A DNA stretch of 64,000 nt. Source: Candidatus Proximibacter danicus (GTDB taxonomy: Bacteria; Pseudomonadota; Gammaproteobacteria; Burkholderiales; Rhodocyclaceae). Location of the stretch: contig JADJUC010000028.1 in NCBI GenBank assembly GCA_016710885.1, positions 103,958 to 167,957 on the forward strand, written 5' to 3'. Below, piece after piece: positions 38,252-46,515 of the stretch. The position numbers and the translations under genes are program-made. The notes under the pieces are model-generated. The model searched no databases and was not told where the DNA came from. It worked only from the letters and a program-made list of their open reading frames with translations. The stretch's first letter is position 1. Each line of letters starts with the position of its first letter.

Positions 38252-38341
38252 GAGTCGCTCGCTGTGAGGTTGGAACGCCAATGATAGAGGAACCGGTAAG
38301 ATAGCGCTTCTTGATCCCACAACTGTCAGCGAAGTAGCGCC

Positions 38342-39091
38342 ATGGCGTACGAAAAGGACTTGTTTTCCGATACCAGCAACGATGCGAGTGCGCTGATTGA
38401 CGCTGCCCGCACGCTTTCAGCCCGCCTTGCTCCGATGCGCTTTGCCGCGCCGGTCAGCCATGTCTACAACCCTCTGGAATATGCCTGGGCGCCGCATGAG
38501 GAATATCTCAAGCGCTATGGCTCGGGGCGCAAGCGCATCGTTTTTCTCGGCATGAATCCCGGCCCCTTCGGCATGGTGCAGATCGGCGTGCCGTTTGGTG
38601 AAATCGAGGCGGTGCGAGGCTGGATGGGTATCGAAGCACCGGTGACGAAACCGGTCATGGAAAATCCCAAGCGGCCGATCGAAGGGTTTGCCTGCGCACG
38701 TTCGGAAGTCAGCGGCCGTCGGTTGTGGGGGCTGTTCAGCCAGCACTTCCCGAATGCTGACGATTTTTTTGTCGAGCATTTTGTTGCCAATTACTGCCCG
38801 CTGGCGTTTTTCGACCACGGACGCAATCTGACGCCGGACAAACTTCCGGCCAATGAAACGGGGCCGCTGGAAGCGGCTTGCGACGAGCATTTGCGTACGC
38901 TGGTGGAAGTTCTGCAGCCAGAATGGCTGGTCGGTGTTGGCGGGTTCGCCGAGGCGCGTGCCGCGGAGGCCCTGCGAGGCATCAACGTCAAAATCGGCCG
39001 CATCCTGCATCCCAGTCCGGCCAGTCCGGCGGCCAATCGCGGCTGGGCTGAAGCGGCTGAGAAACAGCTACGGGCGCTGGGAATCTGGTAG
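38342..39091 (+). CDS. SMUG1-type uracil-DNA glycosylase
   Basis: A 249-residue DNA repair enzyme of the single-strand-selective monofunctional uracil glycosylase family, which removes uracil and oxidised pyrimidines. Motif A reads GMNPGPFGMVQ (catalytic Asn), the middle holds the conserved NPKRPIEGFAC and NYCPLAFF, and motif B is HPSPASPAANRGW. The length fits bacterial SMUG1. SMUG1 is best known in animals and occurs in scattered bacteria. It is convergent with the next gene and overlaps it by 24 bases. Confidence 0.88.
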   Translation: MAYEKDLFSDTSNDASALIDAARTLSARLAPMRFAAPVSHVYNPLEYAWAPHEEYLKRYGSGRKRIVFLGMNPGPFGMVQIGVPFGEIEAVRGWMGIEAPVTKPVMENPKRPIEGFACARSEVSGRRLWGLFSQHFPNADDFFVEHFVANYCPLAFFDHGRNLTPDKLPANETGPLEAACDEHLRTLVEVLQPEWLVGVGGFAEARAAEALRGINVKIGRILHPSPASPAANRGWAEAAEKQLRALGIW

Positions 39092-39412
39092 CGAGGGTGC
39101 CCGGTTTTCCTTTTGCCGCGCATCGCGGCGTCGGTCCAGCCACCAGGCATAAATGGGCAGGAGCAGCGCCGAACCGGGAACCAGCAGGAAGAGCAGGTAG
39201 GGGGAAAGGCGCGAGAGGCGACGCAACTGCGCAATCAGCTCGGCTTTTTCTTCTGTCGACCAGCTTTCGCCGTTGCGTGACTTCATCAGCAGCGGCATGA
39301 GGCCGCGCACTGCCAGCAGCTCGGTGACGACGTAGCGCGCCTCACGCTTCTGCGTGTTCACGAAGCGTTTAAAGCCGCCTTGCGGCGCTGGATCTTCTGG
39401 AGAAGGATTCAC
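39068..39412 (-). CDS. Small membrane protein with LETM1-like segment
   Basis: A 114-residue protein with one membrane helix (SPYLLFLLVPGSALLLPIYA), flanked by an N-terminal charged helix (GFKRFVNTQKREARY) and a C-terminal basic tail. The stretch from the helix recalls the LETM1 core PxxxF-x-VP-x-x-x-LLP. GTG at 39412 overlaps the stop of the YqjK-like gene, so they are coupled. LETM1 proteins bind ribosomes or affect ion balance; for this short form the role is unknown. Confidence 0.6.
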   Translation of the reverse strand: MNPSPEDPAPQGGFKRFVNTQKREARYVVTELLAVRGLMPLLMKSRNGESWSTEEKAELIAQLRRLSRLSPYLLFLLVPGSALLLPIYAWWLDRRRDARQKENRAPSLPDSQRP

Positions 39413-39738
39413 GCGGTTTTGTGCTGCGGCATGAGTCCGGCCCGGTTCAGTTGCCCGCGTAGCTTCCGCCACAGACTCCACGCGACGAACGCACGACGCC
39501 CCCATTGCCAGACACGCTTGGGCCGGAGGATGGCGAGCACGGCAAAAGCAGCGCCGACTTGCCCCGGATGGTGCTTGATGTAATCAATGCCGCTGCGGCC
39601 GGTGGCAATCGCTGCGTCGGCGGTTTTCAGCGCTTCGGCGACCGGCTTTATTTGTGCCGCCAAGGCAGCACGCTGAGTAGCGATGCGCTCCTGCAGGCGG
39701 CCCTGTTTCAAGGCAAGTTCAATCTGGCGATTTTGCAT
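39409..39738 (-). CDS. YqjK-like protein
   Basis: A 109-residue protein similar to YqjK: an N-terminal helical part (QNRQIELALKQGRLQERIA), a hydrophobic stretch (HPGQVGAAFAVLAIL) and a basic tail. It overlaps the YqjE-like gene by 20 bases. The ATG at 39738 is preferred over one 13 codons upstream because it matches the length and pattern of YqjK. Function unknown, probably inner-membrane associated. Confidence 0.65.
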   Translation of the reverse strand: MQNRQIELALKQGRLQERIATQRAALAAQIKPVAEALKTADAAIATGRSGIDYIKHHPGQVGAAFAVLAILRPKRVWQWGRRAFVAWSLWRKLRGQLNRAGLMPQHKTA

Positions 39739-40129
39739 GGCCGGTCGCTGCACGAAGCTGGCGGAGATCTTCTTCAAGTTCGGCGATGGTGGCGGCGAAG
39801 GCCTGACGACGTCCGTTGGCGCGCTTCATGCCGAGATAGAGAAGGGCGCCGCTGACGAGAAAGCCGATACCGAAACTGCTCAGCACGAAAACCCGGCTTT
39901 CCCAGTGGAGCACGAGAACCAGCCCGATCAGCAGCAAGGCGCCAACACCAAAACAGAAGAGTGCGGCGATACCGAAAATCAGGGCACGAACCAGCCGCAG
40001 TCTCTCGATTTCGAGTTCATTGCCAGCTAGTTCTACACGCGTGCGTGCCGTCGCGACCAGGGTCGTGGCGGTATTACGCAGGGCCGCGAAGAGGCCGCCG
40101 GCCTCCCCGGTGCCCGGAGTGGGACTCAT
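39719..40129 (-). CDS. YqjE-like phage-holin-family membrane protein
   Basis: A 136-residue protein of the holin III-like/YqjE family: an amphipathic N-terminus (LRNTATTLVATARTRVELAG), then two hydrophobic helices (ALIFGIAALFCFGVGALLL and VLSSFGIGFLVSGALLYLG) and a helical charged tail. Holin in the name reflects the fold; these chromosomal proteins are not lysis genes. It lies between the YqjD- and YqjK-like genes, as in E. coli yqjDEK. Confidence 0.8.
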   Translation of the reverse strand: MSPTPGTGEAGGLFAALRNTATTLVATARTRVELAGNELEIERLRLVRALIFGIAALFCFGVGALLLIGLVLVLHWESRVFVLSSFGIGFLVSGALLYLGMKRANGRRQAFAATIAELEEDLRQLRAATGHAKSPD

Positions 40130-40137
40130 CCGGAGGC

Positions 40138-40458
40138 TTAGCGACGGCCGATGAGAACGCCCAGCGCCAGGCCGAGCGCAGCGGCGACGCCGACTGCCTG
40201 CCAGGGGTTTTCATGCACGAAATCATCGGTGGCGCGCGCGGCTGCCTTGGTCTTGTCGACGAGGGCGGCTTCGGCGTCCTGCAGACGCACTTTGGCGTCG
40301 CGCAGACGATCCTGAATGCGGGCACGCAATTCGACGGCCTTTTCACCAGCCTGGCTGGCAGTGACGCGCAGAATTTCTTCGGCGTCGGCAATGACGATCT
40401 TCATGTCAGAGACCAGTTTGTCCTTGGAGGCGTTCGCGAAGTCGGTGTTGTCAGCCAT
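40138..40458 (-). CDS. YqjD/ElaB-family (DUF883) protein
   Basis: A 106-residue protein: a charged helical N-terminal two thirds (LRARIQDRLRDAKVRLQDAE) and a C-terminal membrane anchor with the family signature HENPWQAVGVAAALGLALG, ending IGRR. In E. coli, YqjD-type proteins are membrane-anchored and bind stationary-phase ribosomes. It is first in a cluster with YqjE-, YqjK- and LETM1-like genes. Confidence 0.87.
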   Translation of the reverse strand: MADNTDFANASKDKLVSDMKIVIADAEEILRVTASQAGEKAVELRARIQDRLRDAKVRLQDAEAALVDKTKAAARATDDFVHENPWQAVGVAAALGLALGVLIGRR

Positions 40459-40525
40459 GATGATTCCTTTTTTTCAGTATTGAATCCGGGGTTAACAGCC
40501 TAGCGCTTTGGGCTGGATTAGGCAA

Positions 40526-41308
40526 TCAAAGCGCATATTGATAATCAATGATCAATGGCGCGTGGTCGGAGAATCGGGTTTCCTTCCAGATGGACGCACA
40601 AAGCGCTGTTTCTGCAAGCGCGGGCGTGGCCAGTTGATAGTCAAGCCGCCAGCCGACATTCTTCGCCCATGCCTGCCCACGGTTGGACCACCACGTGTAG
40701 CAGGCATCGGTTGTCTCGGGGTGCAGGCGCCGATAGACGTCCACCCAGCCGGTCTCGTCCAGCACTCGGGTCATCCAGGCGCGCTCTTCCGGCAGGAAGC
40801 CTGAGTTCTTCTGATTTGATTTCCAGTTTTTCAGATCGATCTGCTGATGAGCGATATTCCAGTCGCCGCAAACGACGACATCGCGACCGCTGGCACGCAG
40901 CGCCGCGAGCAGCGGCAGAAAAATGTCGAGGAAACGAAATTTGGCTTCCTGCCGCTCGGGTGAGCTCGAGCCCGAGGGCAGGTAGAGTGAGATGACGGAC
41001 AATTTGCCGAAGTCGGCACGGAGGAAGCGGCCTTCGGCGTCGAACGCTTCGTGCCCCAGCCCCTCCATGACACGATCCGGTTTTTGCCGGCACCATAACC
41101 CGACACCGCTGTAGCCTTTCTTCTCCGCGCAGTGGTAGTAGGCATGGAGGCCATCCGGGTTGTGCATTTCAGCGCTCAGATCCGGCAGCTGCGCTTTTAT
41201 TTCCTGCAGGCAGACGATGTCGGCATTCTGTGCTTGCAGCCAGGGAAGTAATCCCTTGTTCCAGGCCGAGCGGATGCCGTTGAGATTCAGCGTAATGATG
41301 CGTAACAT
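40526..41308 (-). CDS. xthA: Exodeoxyribonuclease III (AP endonuclease)
   Basis: A 260-residue Mg-dependent nuclease of the ExoIII/APE1 family for base-excision repair. Metal and catalytic motifs: LNLNGIRSAW, CLQEIKAQ, SGVGLWCR, CGDWNIAHQQID and SDHAPLIIDY. The length is typical. It is divergent from pyrE, a common neighbour in betaproteobacteria. Some would call it exoA; the orthology to XthA is by family only. Confidence 0.92.
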   Translation of the reverse strand: MLRIITLNLNGIRSAWNKGLLPWLQAQNADIVCLQEIKAQLPDLSAEMHNPDGLHAYYHCAEKKGYSGVGLWCRQKPDRVMEGLGHEAFDAEGRFLRADFGKLSVISLYLPSGSSSPERQEAKFRFLDIFLPLLAALRASGRDVVVCGDWNIAHQQIDLKNWKSNQKNSGFLPEERAWMTRVLDETGWVDVYRRLHPETTDACYTWWSNRGQAWAKNVGWRLDYQLATPALAETALCASIWKETRFSDHAPLIIDYQYAL

Positions 41309-41371
41309 GGATGTTCCTCGCCTTGCAGGTGGCGGCTGTCAATAACAAGCGTTGCACAAGAGTTGCGGAAA

Positions 41372-42016
41372 ATGGACTTTCGTCAGGAATTCATCGAGTT
41401 CGCCGTTGGCCAAGAGGTGCTGCGTTTTGGCGCATTCAAAACCAAGGCGGGTCGGCTTTCGCCCTATTTCTTCAATGCCGGTCTTTTCAATGACGGCGCT
41501 TCGCTGAATCGCCTTGCGCAATTCTACGCCAAGGCAATTCTCGCCAGCGAACTGCAAATCGACGTACTGTTCGGGCCAGCCTACAAGGGTATCCCGCTAG
41601 TAGCTGCCACGGCCATGGCGCTGGCGCAGCAGGGCAGGAATCTTCCCTATGCCTATAACCGCAAGGAAACCAAGGATCACGGCGAGGGCGGCACGCTGGT
41701 TGGAGCTCCCTTGGCTGGCCGTGTGCTGATTGTTGATGACGTGATTTCGGCTGGCACTTCGGTGCGCGAATCGGTCGAGATGATTCGTGCTGCGGGGGCC
41801 ACCCCTTGTGGCGTGGTGATTGCGCTTGATCGCATGGAGCGCGGTAGCGGAAGTCTTTCGGCGGTGCAGGAAGTCGAGCGCGATTACGGAATTCCGGTGG
41901 TGGCCGTCGCTACCCTGGATGACTTGCTGGCTTTCCTCAATGGCCGTACCGATCTGAAAGTTAACGAGGCCGCTGTCGCGGCCTATCGCCAGGAGTATGG
42001 CGTTGCGCGCGGCTAA
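41372..42016 (+). CDS. pyrE: Orotate phosphoribosyltransferase
   Basis: A 214-residue enzyme that joins orotate and PRPP to form OMP in pyrimidine synthesis. The PRPP loop reads VLIVDDVISAGTSVRE, and FGPAYKGIPL is typical. The ATG at 41372 (MDFRQEFIEFAV) aligns with known PyrE; a TTG three codons earlier is possible. The 3' end overlaps the next gene slightly. Confidence 0.94.
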   Translation: MDFRQEFIEFAVGQEVLRFGAFKTKAGRLSPYFFNAGLFNDGASLNRLAQFYAKAILASELQIDVLFGPAYKGIPLVAATAMALAQQGRNLPYAYNRKETKDHGEGGTLVGAPLAGRVLIVDDVISAGTSVRESVEMIRAAGATPCGVVIALDRMERGSGSLSAVQEVERDYGIPVVAVATLDDLLAFLNGRTDLKVNEAAVAAYRQEYGVARG

Positions 42017-42626
42017 TCTCGGTCTGCTTTTTGTGTCTCTGGTGGCGGCGATGCCGGCAGGGGCCGCGGTGCTTATCTACTGCTGCAACGATGAGCGCGG
42101 CAAGCAAGTGTGTGGGGATATCCTGCCGCCGGCATGTGTCGGCCGCGCCTATCGGGAGATCAGTGCCGGAGGCATGACGATGCGTCAGGTCGAGGCGCCG
42201 ATGACTGTCGAACAAAGGGCTGCCCGTGCCGCTGAGGAGCGCCGCAAGAAGGAAGAGGCGGAAATGGCCCGGGAACAGCATCGCCTCGATCAGGCGCTGT
42301 TGCAAACCTACGGTACCGAGGCTGATATCGATCTGATGCGCCAGCGCGCAGAGGCGGATGTCGCAGTCTCGATCAAGGCAGCCATGACCAAGATCGATGA
42401 GGCAAGGCTGCGGCGCAAGAAATTCGAGGAAGAAGCCGAGTTCTACAAGAAGAGAACCTTGCCACCGGAAATTTACAAAGGTCTCAAGGATGCCGACTTT
42501 GAAATCGAAGCCCAGGAGAACCTGATTGCCGCGAAGCAAAAGGAAATGGGAACGATCAAGGCCAAATACGATGAAGACAAGCGCCGTTACCTCGACCTAA
42601 AGCGCGCACGTCCGCGTTCGCAGTAA
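42003..42626 (+). CDS. Secreted protein with DUF4124-like start and long coiled coil
   Basis: A protein of about 207 residues with a signal peptide (LGLLFVSLVAAMPAGA), a cysteine-bearing N-terminal piece (IYCCNDERGKQVCGD) reminiscent of DUF4124-type proteins, and then a long charged coiled coil (residues 75-205, AARAAEERRKKEEAEMARE). An ATG at 41997 exists, but AGGAG sits one base before it; the TTG at 42003 has the same AGGAG at seven bases, so I prefer that start. Likely periplasmic; function unknown. Confidence 0.72.
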   Translation: MRAANLGLLFVSLVAAMPAGAAVLIYCCNDERGKQVCGDILPPACVGRAYREISAGGMTMRQVEAPMTVEQRAARAAEERRKKEEAEMAREQHRLDQALLQTYGTEADIDLMRQRAEADVAVSIKAAMTKIDEARLRRKKFEEEAEFYKKRTLPPEIYKGLKDADFEIEAQENLIAAKQKEMGTIKAKYDEDKRRYLDLKRARPRSQ

Positions 42627-42666
42627 ATCTTTCTCCGGGCGTGCAGCGATGCCGCCTCGCGCCCTG

Positions 42667-44121
42667 TCAGGCCAGTTTTTTCTTCAGTAGCTCGTTGACT
42701 TGCTGCGGGTTGGCCTTGCCCTTGGTTGCCTTCATCGCCTGACCGACCAGTGCGTTGAAGGCCTTCTCCTTGCCGGCCTTGAATTCAGCAACCATCGCCG
42801 CATTGGCGGCCAGTACCTCGTCGATCAGCGCCTCAATGGCACCGGTGTCGGTGATCTGCTTCAATCCCTGTTTCTCGATGATCTCGTCGGCCGAACTGCC
42901 TTCGCCATTCCACAGTGCCTCAAACACTTTCTTGGCGATGTTGTTGGAGATGGTGTTGTCGGCGATGCGGGCAACGAGACCGCCAAGCTGCTTGGCTGAA
43001 ACCGGCGACTGGCCGAATTCCTTGTCATCCTTGTTCAGTCGTGCGGCGAGGTCGACCATGACCCAGTTGGCGCAAGGTTTGGCACTCGGTTTTCCTGCTG
43101 CGCTAACGGTGGCTTCGTAGAAGTCCGCGATCTCCAGCGATCCAGTCAGCGCCGCGGCGTCGTACGCGGAGAGGCCATAGTCAGCCACGAAGCGCTGTTT
43201 CTTGGCTTCCGGCAGTTCCGGCATGGTCTTGCGCGTGCGTTCGATCCAGTCCGGCGAAATGATCAGTGGCAGCAGATCGGGGTCGGGGAAATAGCGATAG
43301 TCGTGTGCGTCTTCCTTCGAGCGCATCATCCGCGTTTCGCCGGTGTCGGGGTCGAAGAGCACGGTGGCCTGCTGGATGGCGCGGCCATCTTCGATCTCGG
43401 CGATCTGCCACTGCACTTCGTAGTCGATGGCCTGCTGCATGAAGCGGAAGGAATTCAGGTTCTTGATTTCGCGCCGGGTGCCGAGTGGCTGACCCGGACG
43501 GCGGACGGAGACGTTGGCGTCGCAGCGGAAGGAGCCTTCCTGCATGTTGCCGTCGCAGATGCCGATCCAGCGCACCAAGGCGTGCAGTGCTCTGGCGTAG
43601 GCCACCGCTTCTGCTGAGGAGCGCATGTCCGGCTCGGTGACGATTTCCAGCAGCGGCGTGCCGGCGCGGTTCAGATCGATGCCCGACTTGCCATGAAAAT
43701 CTTCATGCAGTGATTTGCCGGCGTCCTCTTCGAGGTGGGCGCGGGTCAGATTGACCGTCTTTTCACGCAGGTTTTCACCTTGCCCGACCTGGATGGTGAG
43801 CTTGCCGCCGACGACCACCGGCAGTTCAAACTGGCTGATCTGGTAGCCCTTGGGTAGATCCGGGTAAAAATAGTTTTTGCGGGCAAAGACCGACTTGGCG
43901 GCAACTTCGGCACCGATCGCCAGCCCGAATTTGATAGCACAATCAACGGCACCACGGTTCAGCACCGGCAGCACACCTGGCAGTGCCAGATCGACAGCGC
44001 AGGCCTGGGTGTTGGGTTCGGCACCAAAGGCGGTGGAAGCGCCGGAGAAAATCTTGGATTGGGTCGAGAGCTGCGCGTGCGTCTCGATGCCGATGACGAC
44101 TTCCCAGTTGTTCATGCTCAT
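42667..44121 (-). CDS. gatB: Aspartyl/glutamyl-tRNA amidotransferase subunit B
   Basis: A 484-residue subunit that recognises mischarged Glu-tRNA(Gln) or Asp-tRNA(Asn) and activates it by phosphorylation for amidation. Signatures: NWEVVIGIETHAQL, YPDLPKGYQISQ, DLNRAGTPLLEIVTEPD and, at the C-terminus, the YqeY-like tRNA-binding domain ending LVGQAMKATKGKANPQQVNE. It is separated from gatA by a lipoprotein gene inserted in the cluster. Confidence 0.95.
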   Translation of the reverse strand: MSMNNWEVVIGIETHAQLSTQSKIFSGASTAFGAEPNTQACAVDLALPGVLPVLNRGAVDCAIKFGLAIGAEVAAKSVFARKNYFYPDLPKGYQISQFELPVVVGGKLTIQVGQGENLREKTVNLTRAHLEEDAGKSLHEDFHGKSGIDLNRAGTPLLEIVTEPDMRSSAEAVAYARALHALVRWIGICDGNMQEGSFRCDANVSVRRPGQPLGTRREIKNLNSFRFMQQAIDYEVQWQIAEIEDGRAIQQATVLFDPDTGETRMMRSKEDAHDYRYFPDPDLLPLIISPDWIERTRKTMPELPEAKKQRFVADYGLSAYDAAALTGSLEIADFYEATVSAAGKPSAKPCANWVMVDLAARLNKDDKEFGQSPVSAKQLGGLVARIADNTISNNIAKKVFEALWNGEGSSADEIIEKQGLKQITDTGAIEALIDEVLAANAAMVAEFKAGKEKAFNALVGQAMKATKGKANPQQVNELLKKKLA

Positions 44122-44134
44122 TTGTGCCTTGTTT

Positions 44135-44650
44135 CTATACGCAGCGGCCGGTTTTGCCGTCGATCAGGATCGGCCACAGGTAGTCATGGGCGTTGCCTTC
44201 GCATTTCACCGTGCACTCGTTGAAGGAGACGGTGAACCGTGTTCCCTGCTCCCAAACCCGCACTGCGCAGGTATTGCCACTGCTGGTCAGCGTGACCGGG
44301 TGCTGACCCTTGTCCGCCTGCACGAAATCCTTCATGTCAAAGCGACAGGTACCGTGCTTGGGGATGTTCACTTCGGCAGTAAAGCGCTTGACGTCATCCT
44401 CCTTCACCTGCAGGTCGAGCTTGCCACGGGTGCCGGTGACTTCGTCGCGGAAGGTGCAGCGCGTCTTGACGTTCAGCGGCTTGATCGGCATCGCTTTCAG
44501 GTTGCGCCCGACCAGGTGCTTGAGCGGTTGCGATTCCATGCGCGGTTTTTCGGCCTTGGGCGGTGGTGGTGGCGGCGCCGGTGGCGGTTCCGGGGTGGCA
44601 CAAGCCGCAAGAATGACGGTCATTACCAGTGCGGAGATTCGTGTGAGCAT
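44135..44650 (-). CDS. Lipoprotein of unknown function between gatA and gatB
   Basis: A 171-residue predicted lipoprotein: signal with lipobox LAAC at Cys17, then a proline-rich tether (PEPPPAPPPPPPK). The mature part from about 40 to 171 is beta-rich with five cysteines (TRCTFRD, GTCRF, NTCAV, ECTVKCEG), which suggests disulfides in the periplasm. It starts five bases after gatA and ends 13 bases before gatB, so it is part of the gat transcript. No family match; no evident link to tRNA amidation. Confidence 0.72.
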   Translation of the reverse strand: MLTRISALVMTVILAACATPEPPPAPPPPPPKAEKPRMESQPLKHLVGRNLKAMPIKPLNVKTRCTFRDEVTGTRGKLDLQVKEDDVKRFTAEVNIPKHGTCRFDMKDFVQADKGQHPVTLTSSGNTCAVRVWEQGTRFTVSFNECTVKCEGNAHDYLWPILIDGKTGRCV

Positions 44651-44654
44651 GCGC

Positions 44655-46115
44655 TTACTCCTGTGCCTGTTTCAAGTGCCAGCCGGTGGTTTGCTGATAG
44701 CGGTGGGCAATGTTGAGACGGGTTTCGGCGAAATAATCGCCGATCAGTTGCAGCCCCACCGGCAGTCCTGACGAAAAACCGCAGGGGATCGACATGCCCG
44801 GCAAGCCGGCGAGGTTGACGGCGATGGTGTAGATATCCGAGAGGTACATCTGCACCGGGTCAGCCGATTTCTCGCCGAGTCCGAAGGCCGTGCACGGGCT
44901 GGTTGGCCCCATGATCACGTCGCACTGCTTGAAAGCATCGACGAAATCCTGAGCGATCAGGCGGCGGATACGCTGCGCCTGCAGGTAGTAGGCGTCGTAG
45001 TAGCCGTGCGACAACACGTAGGTGCCGATCAGGATGCGGCGTTTTACCTCATCGCCGAAACCCTGCGCACGGCTTTTCTGGTACATGTCATCGAGGTTGC
45101 CGTATTCCGGGGCACGGTAGCCGTAACGAACGCCGTCGAAACGCGACAGGTTCGAGCTGGCCTCGGCCGGGGCGATCACGTAGTAGGCGGCAACGCCGTG
45201 CTGCATGTTCGGCAGCGAGACCTCGACCGTTTCGGCGCCAAGCTTCTTGTACTCGGCGATGGCGTCCTGCACGCAGGTCATCACGCCGGCGTCGCAGCCT
45301 TCACCAAAAAATTCCTTGGGTAGGCCGATTTTCAGGCCAGCCAGCGGTTTTTCGCCGACGTTCGCCGCCAGTTCGCGGCTGTAGTCCTCAGTGGTGCGGT
45401 CGAGCGAGGTCGAATCCTTGTCGTCGAAACCGGCCATGGCGTTCAGCATCAGCGCGCAGTCCTCGGCCGTGCGCGCCATCGGGCCGGCCTGGTCGAGCGA
45501 GGAGGCGAAGGCGATCATGCCCCAGCGGCTGACGACGCCGTAGGTCGGTTTCAGCCCAGTCAGGTTGCACAGCGCCGCCGGCTGGCGGATCGAGCCGCCC
45601 GTGTCGGTGCCGGTAGCGGCCGGGGCCATCAGCGCGGCCACGGCGGCGGCCGAGCCGCCGGAGGAGCCGCCGGGAACGCGCTGGATGTCCCACGGGTTCT
45701 TCACTGCGCCGAAATACGAGGTTTCGTTCGACGAGCCCATGGCGAACTCGTCCATGTTGGTCTTGCCGAGATTCACGGCGCCAGCAGCATCGAACTTGGA
45801 AATCACCGTCGCGTCGTAAGGGCTGACAAAATTGCCGAGCATTCTCGAGCCGCAAGTGGTGCGCCAGCCCTTGGCGCAGAAGATGTCCTTCTGGGCGATC
45901 GGGATGCCGGTCAGCGGGTCGGCCATGCCTGCAGCGATACGCGCATCGGCAGCGTCAGCCTGGGCAAGGCTTTTCTCTGTGTCGACAGTAACGAAAGCGT
46001 TGATTTCCGGATTCAGGCGGGCGATACGGTCGAGATGGAGCTGTGTCAATTCCACTGACGAAATCTGCTTGTTCGCCAGTGCGGCCGAGAGTTCCTTGAG
46101 CGTCTTGCCGATCAT
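44655..46115 (-). CDS. gatA: Aspartyl/glutamyl-tRNA amidotransferase subunit A
   Basis: A 486-residue amidase that frees ammonia from glutamine for the GatCAB reaction. The catalytic Ser-cisSer-Lys triad is visible as Lys in IAQKDIFCAKG, Ser in the GGSSGGSAAAV block, and Ser in DTGGSIRQPA. The length is normal. It overlaps gatC by four bases. Confidence 0.95.
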   Translation of the reverse strand: MIGKTLKELSAALANKQISSVELTQLHLDRIARLNPEINAFVTVDTEKSLAQADAADARIAAGMADPLTGIPIAQKDIFCAKGWRTTCGSRMLGNFVSPYDATVISKFDAAGAVNLGKTNMDEFAMGSSNETSYFGAVKNPWDIQRVPGGSSGGSAAAVAALMAPAATGTDTGGSIRQPAALCNLTGLKPTYGVVSRWGMIAFASSLDQAGPMARTAEDCALMLNAMAGFDDKDSTSLDRTTEDYSRELAANVGEKPLAGLKIGLPKEFFGEGCDAGVMTCVQDAIAEYKKLGAETVEVSLPNMQHGVAAYYVIAPAEASSNLSRFDGVRYGYRAPEYGNLDDMYQKSRAQGFGDEVKRRILIGTYVLSHGYYDAYYLQAQRIRRLIAQDFVDAFKQCDVIMGPTSPCTAFGLGEKSADPVQMYLSDIYTIAVNLAGLPGMSIPCGFSSGLPVGLQLIGDYFAETRLNIAHRYQQTTGWHLKQAQE

Positions 46116-46399
46116 TCGATCACCTTCGGCACAAGGTAGAGGCCGGCTTCGGTCTCCGGGGCAACGGCTTGAAAAGCTTCGCGCTGATTGGGCTCGGTGG
46201 CGTGATCCGCGCGCAGGCGCTGGGCCACGTCCTGAGCGTGGGCCATCGGCTCGATACCTTTGGTGTCGACGGCCTGCATGGCTTCAATCAGGGCAAAAAT
46301 TCCATTCAGGTGGCCAAGGGTGGTTTGCACCTCGGCGTCGCTGATTTCAATGCGCGCCAGATGAGCGACGCGCCGGACCTGTTCTGGGGTGAGCGACAT
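46112..46399 (-). CDS. gatC: Aspartyl/glutamyl-tRNA amidotransferase subunit C
   Basis: A 95-residue subunit that braces GatA and GatB: LTPEQVRRVAHLARIEIS at the start and the tail HATEPNQREAFQAVAPETEA. The ATG at 46399 gives the family length; the frame continues upstream but without homology. It is divergent from mreB across a 116-base gap. Confidence 0.92.
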   Translation of the reverse strand: MSLTPEQVRRVAHLARIEISDAEVQTTLGHLNGIFALIEAMQAVDTKGIEPMAHAQDVAQRLRADHATEPNQREAFQAVAPETEAGLYLVPKVIE

Positions 46400-46450
46400 G
46401 GGAAGGGATAAACGTAAAGTCTTATGTCGAAAAGCCTTATAAGGTATCAT

Positions 46451-46499
46451 AAACCCTTTCACTGCCGCACCCCGATCGCTGTGCTGCGCAGGGTTTTTT
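46451..46499 (+). promoter_or_regulatory. Terminator-like hairpin in the mreB leader
   Basis: AAACCCT (46451-46457) can pair with AGGGTTT (46490-46496), followed by T residues, 17 bases before the mreB ATG. The loop is long (32 bases), so stability is uncertain; it may be an attenuator or chance. Confidence 0.3.
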
Positions 46500-46515
46500 C
46501 CGGAATTTCAATAAC

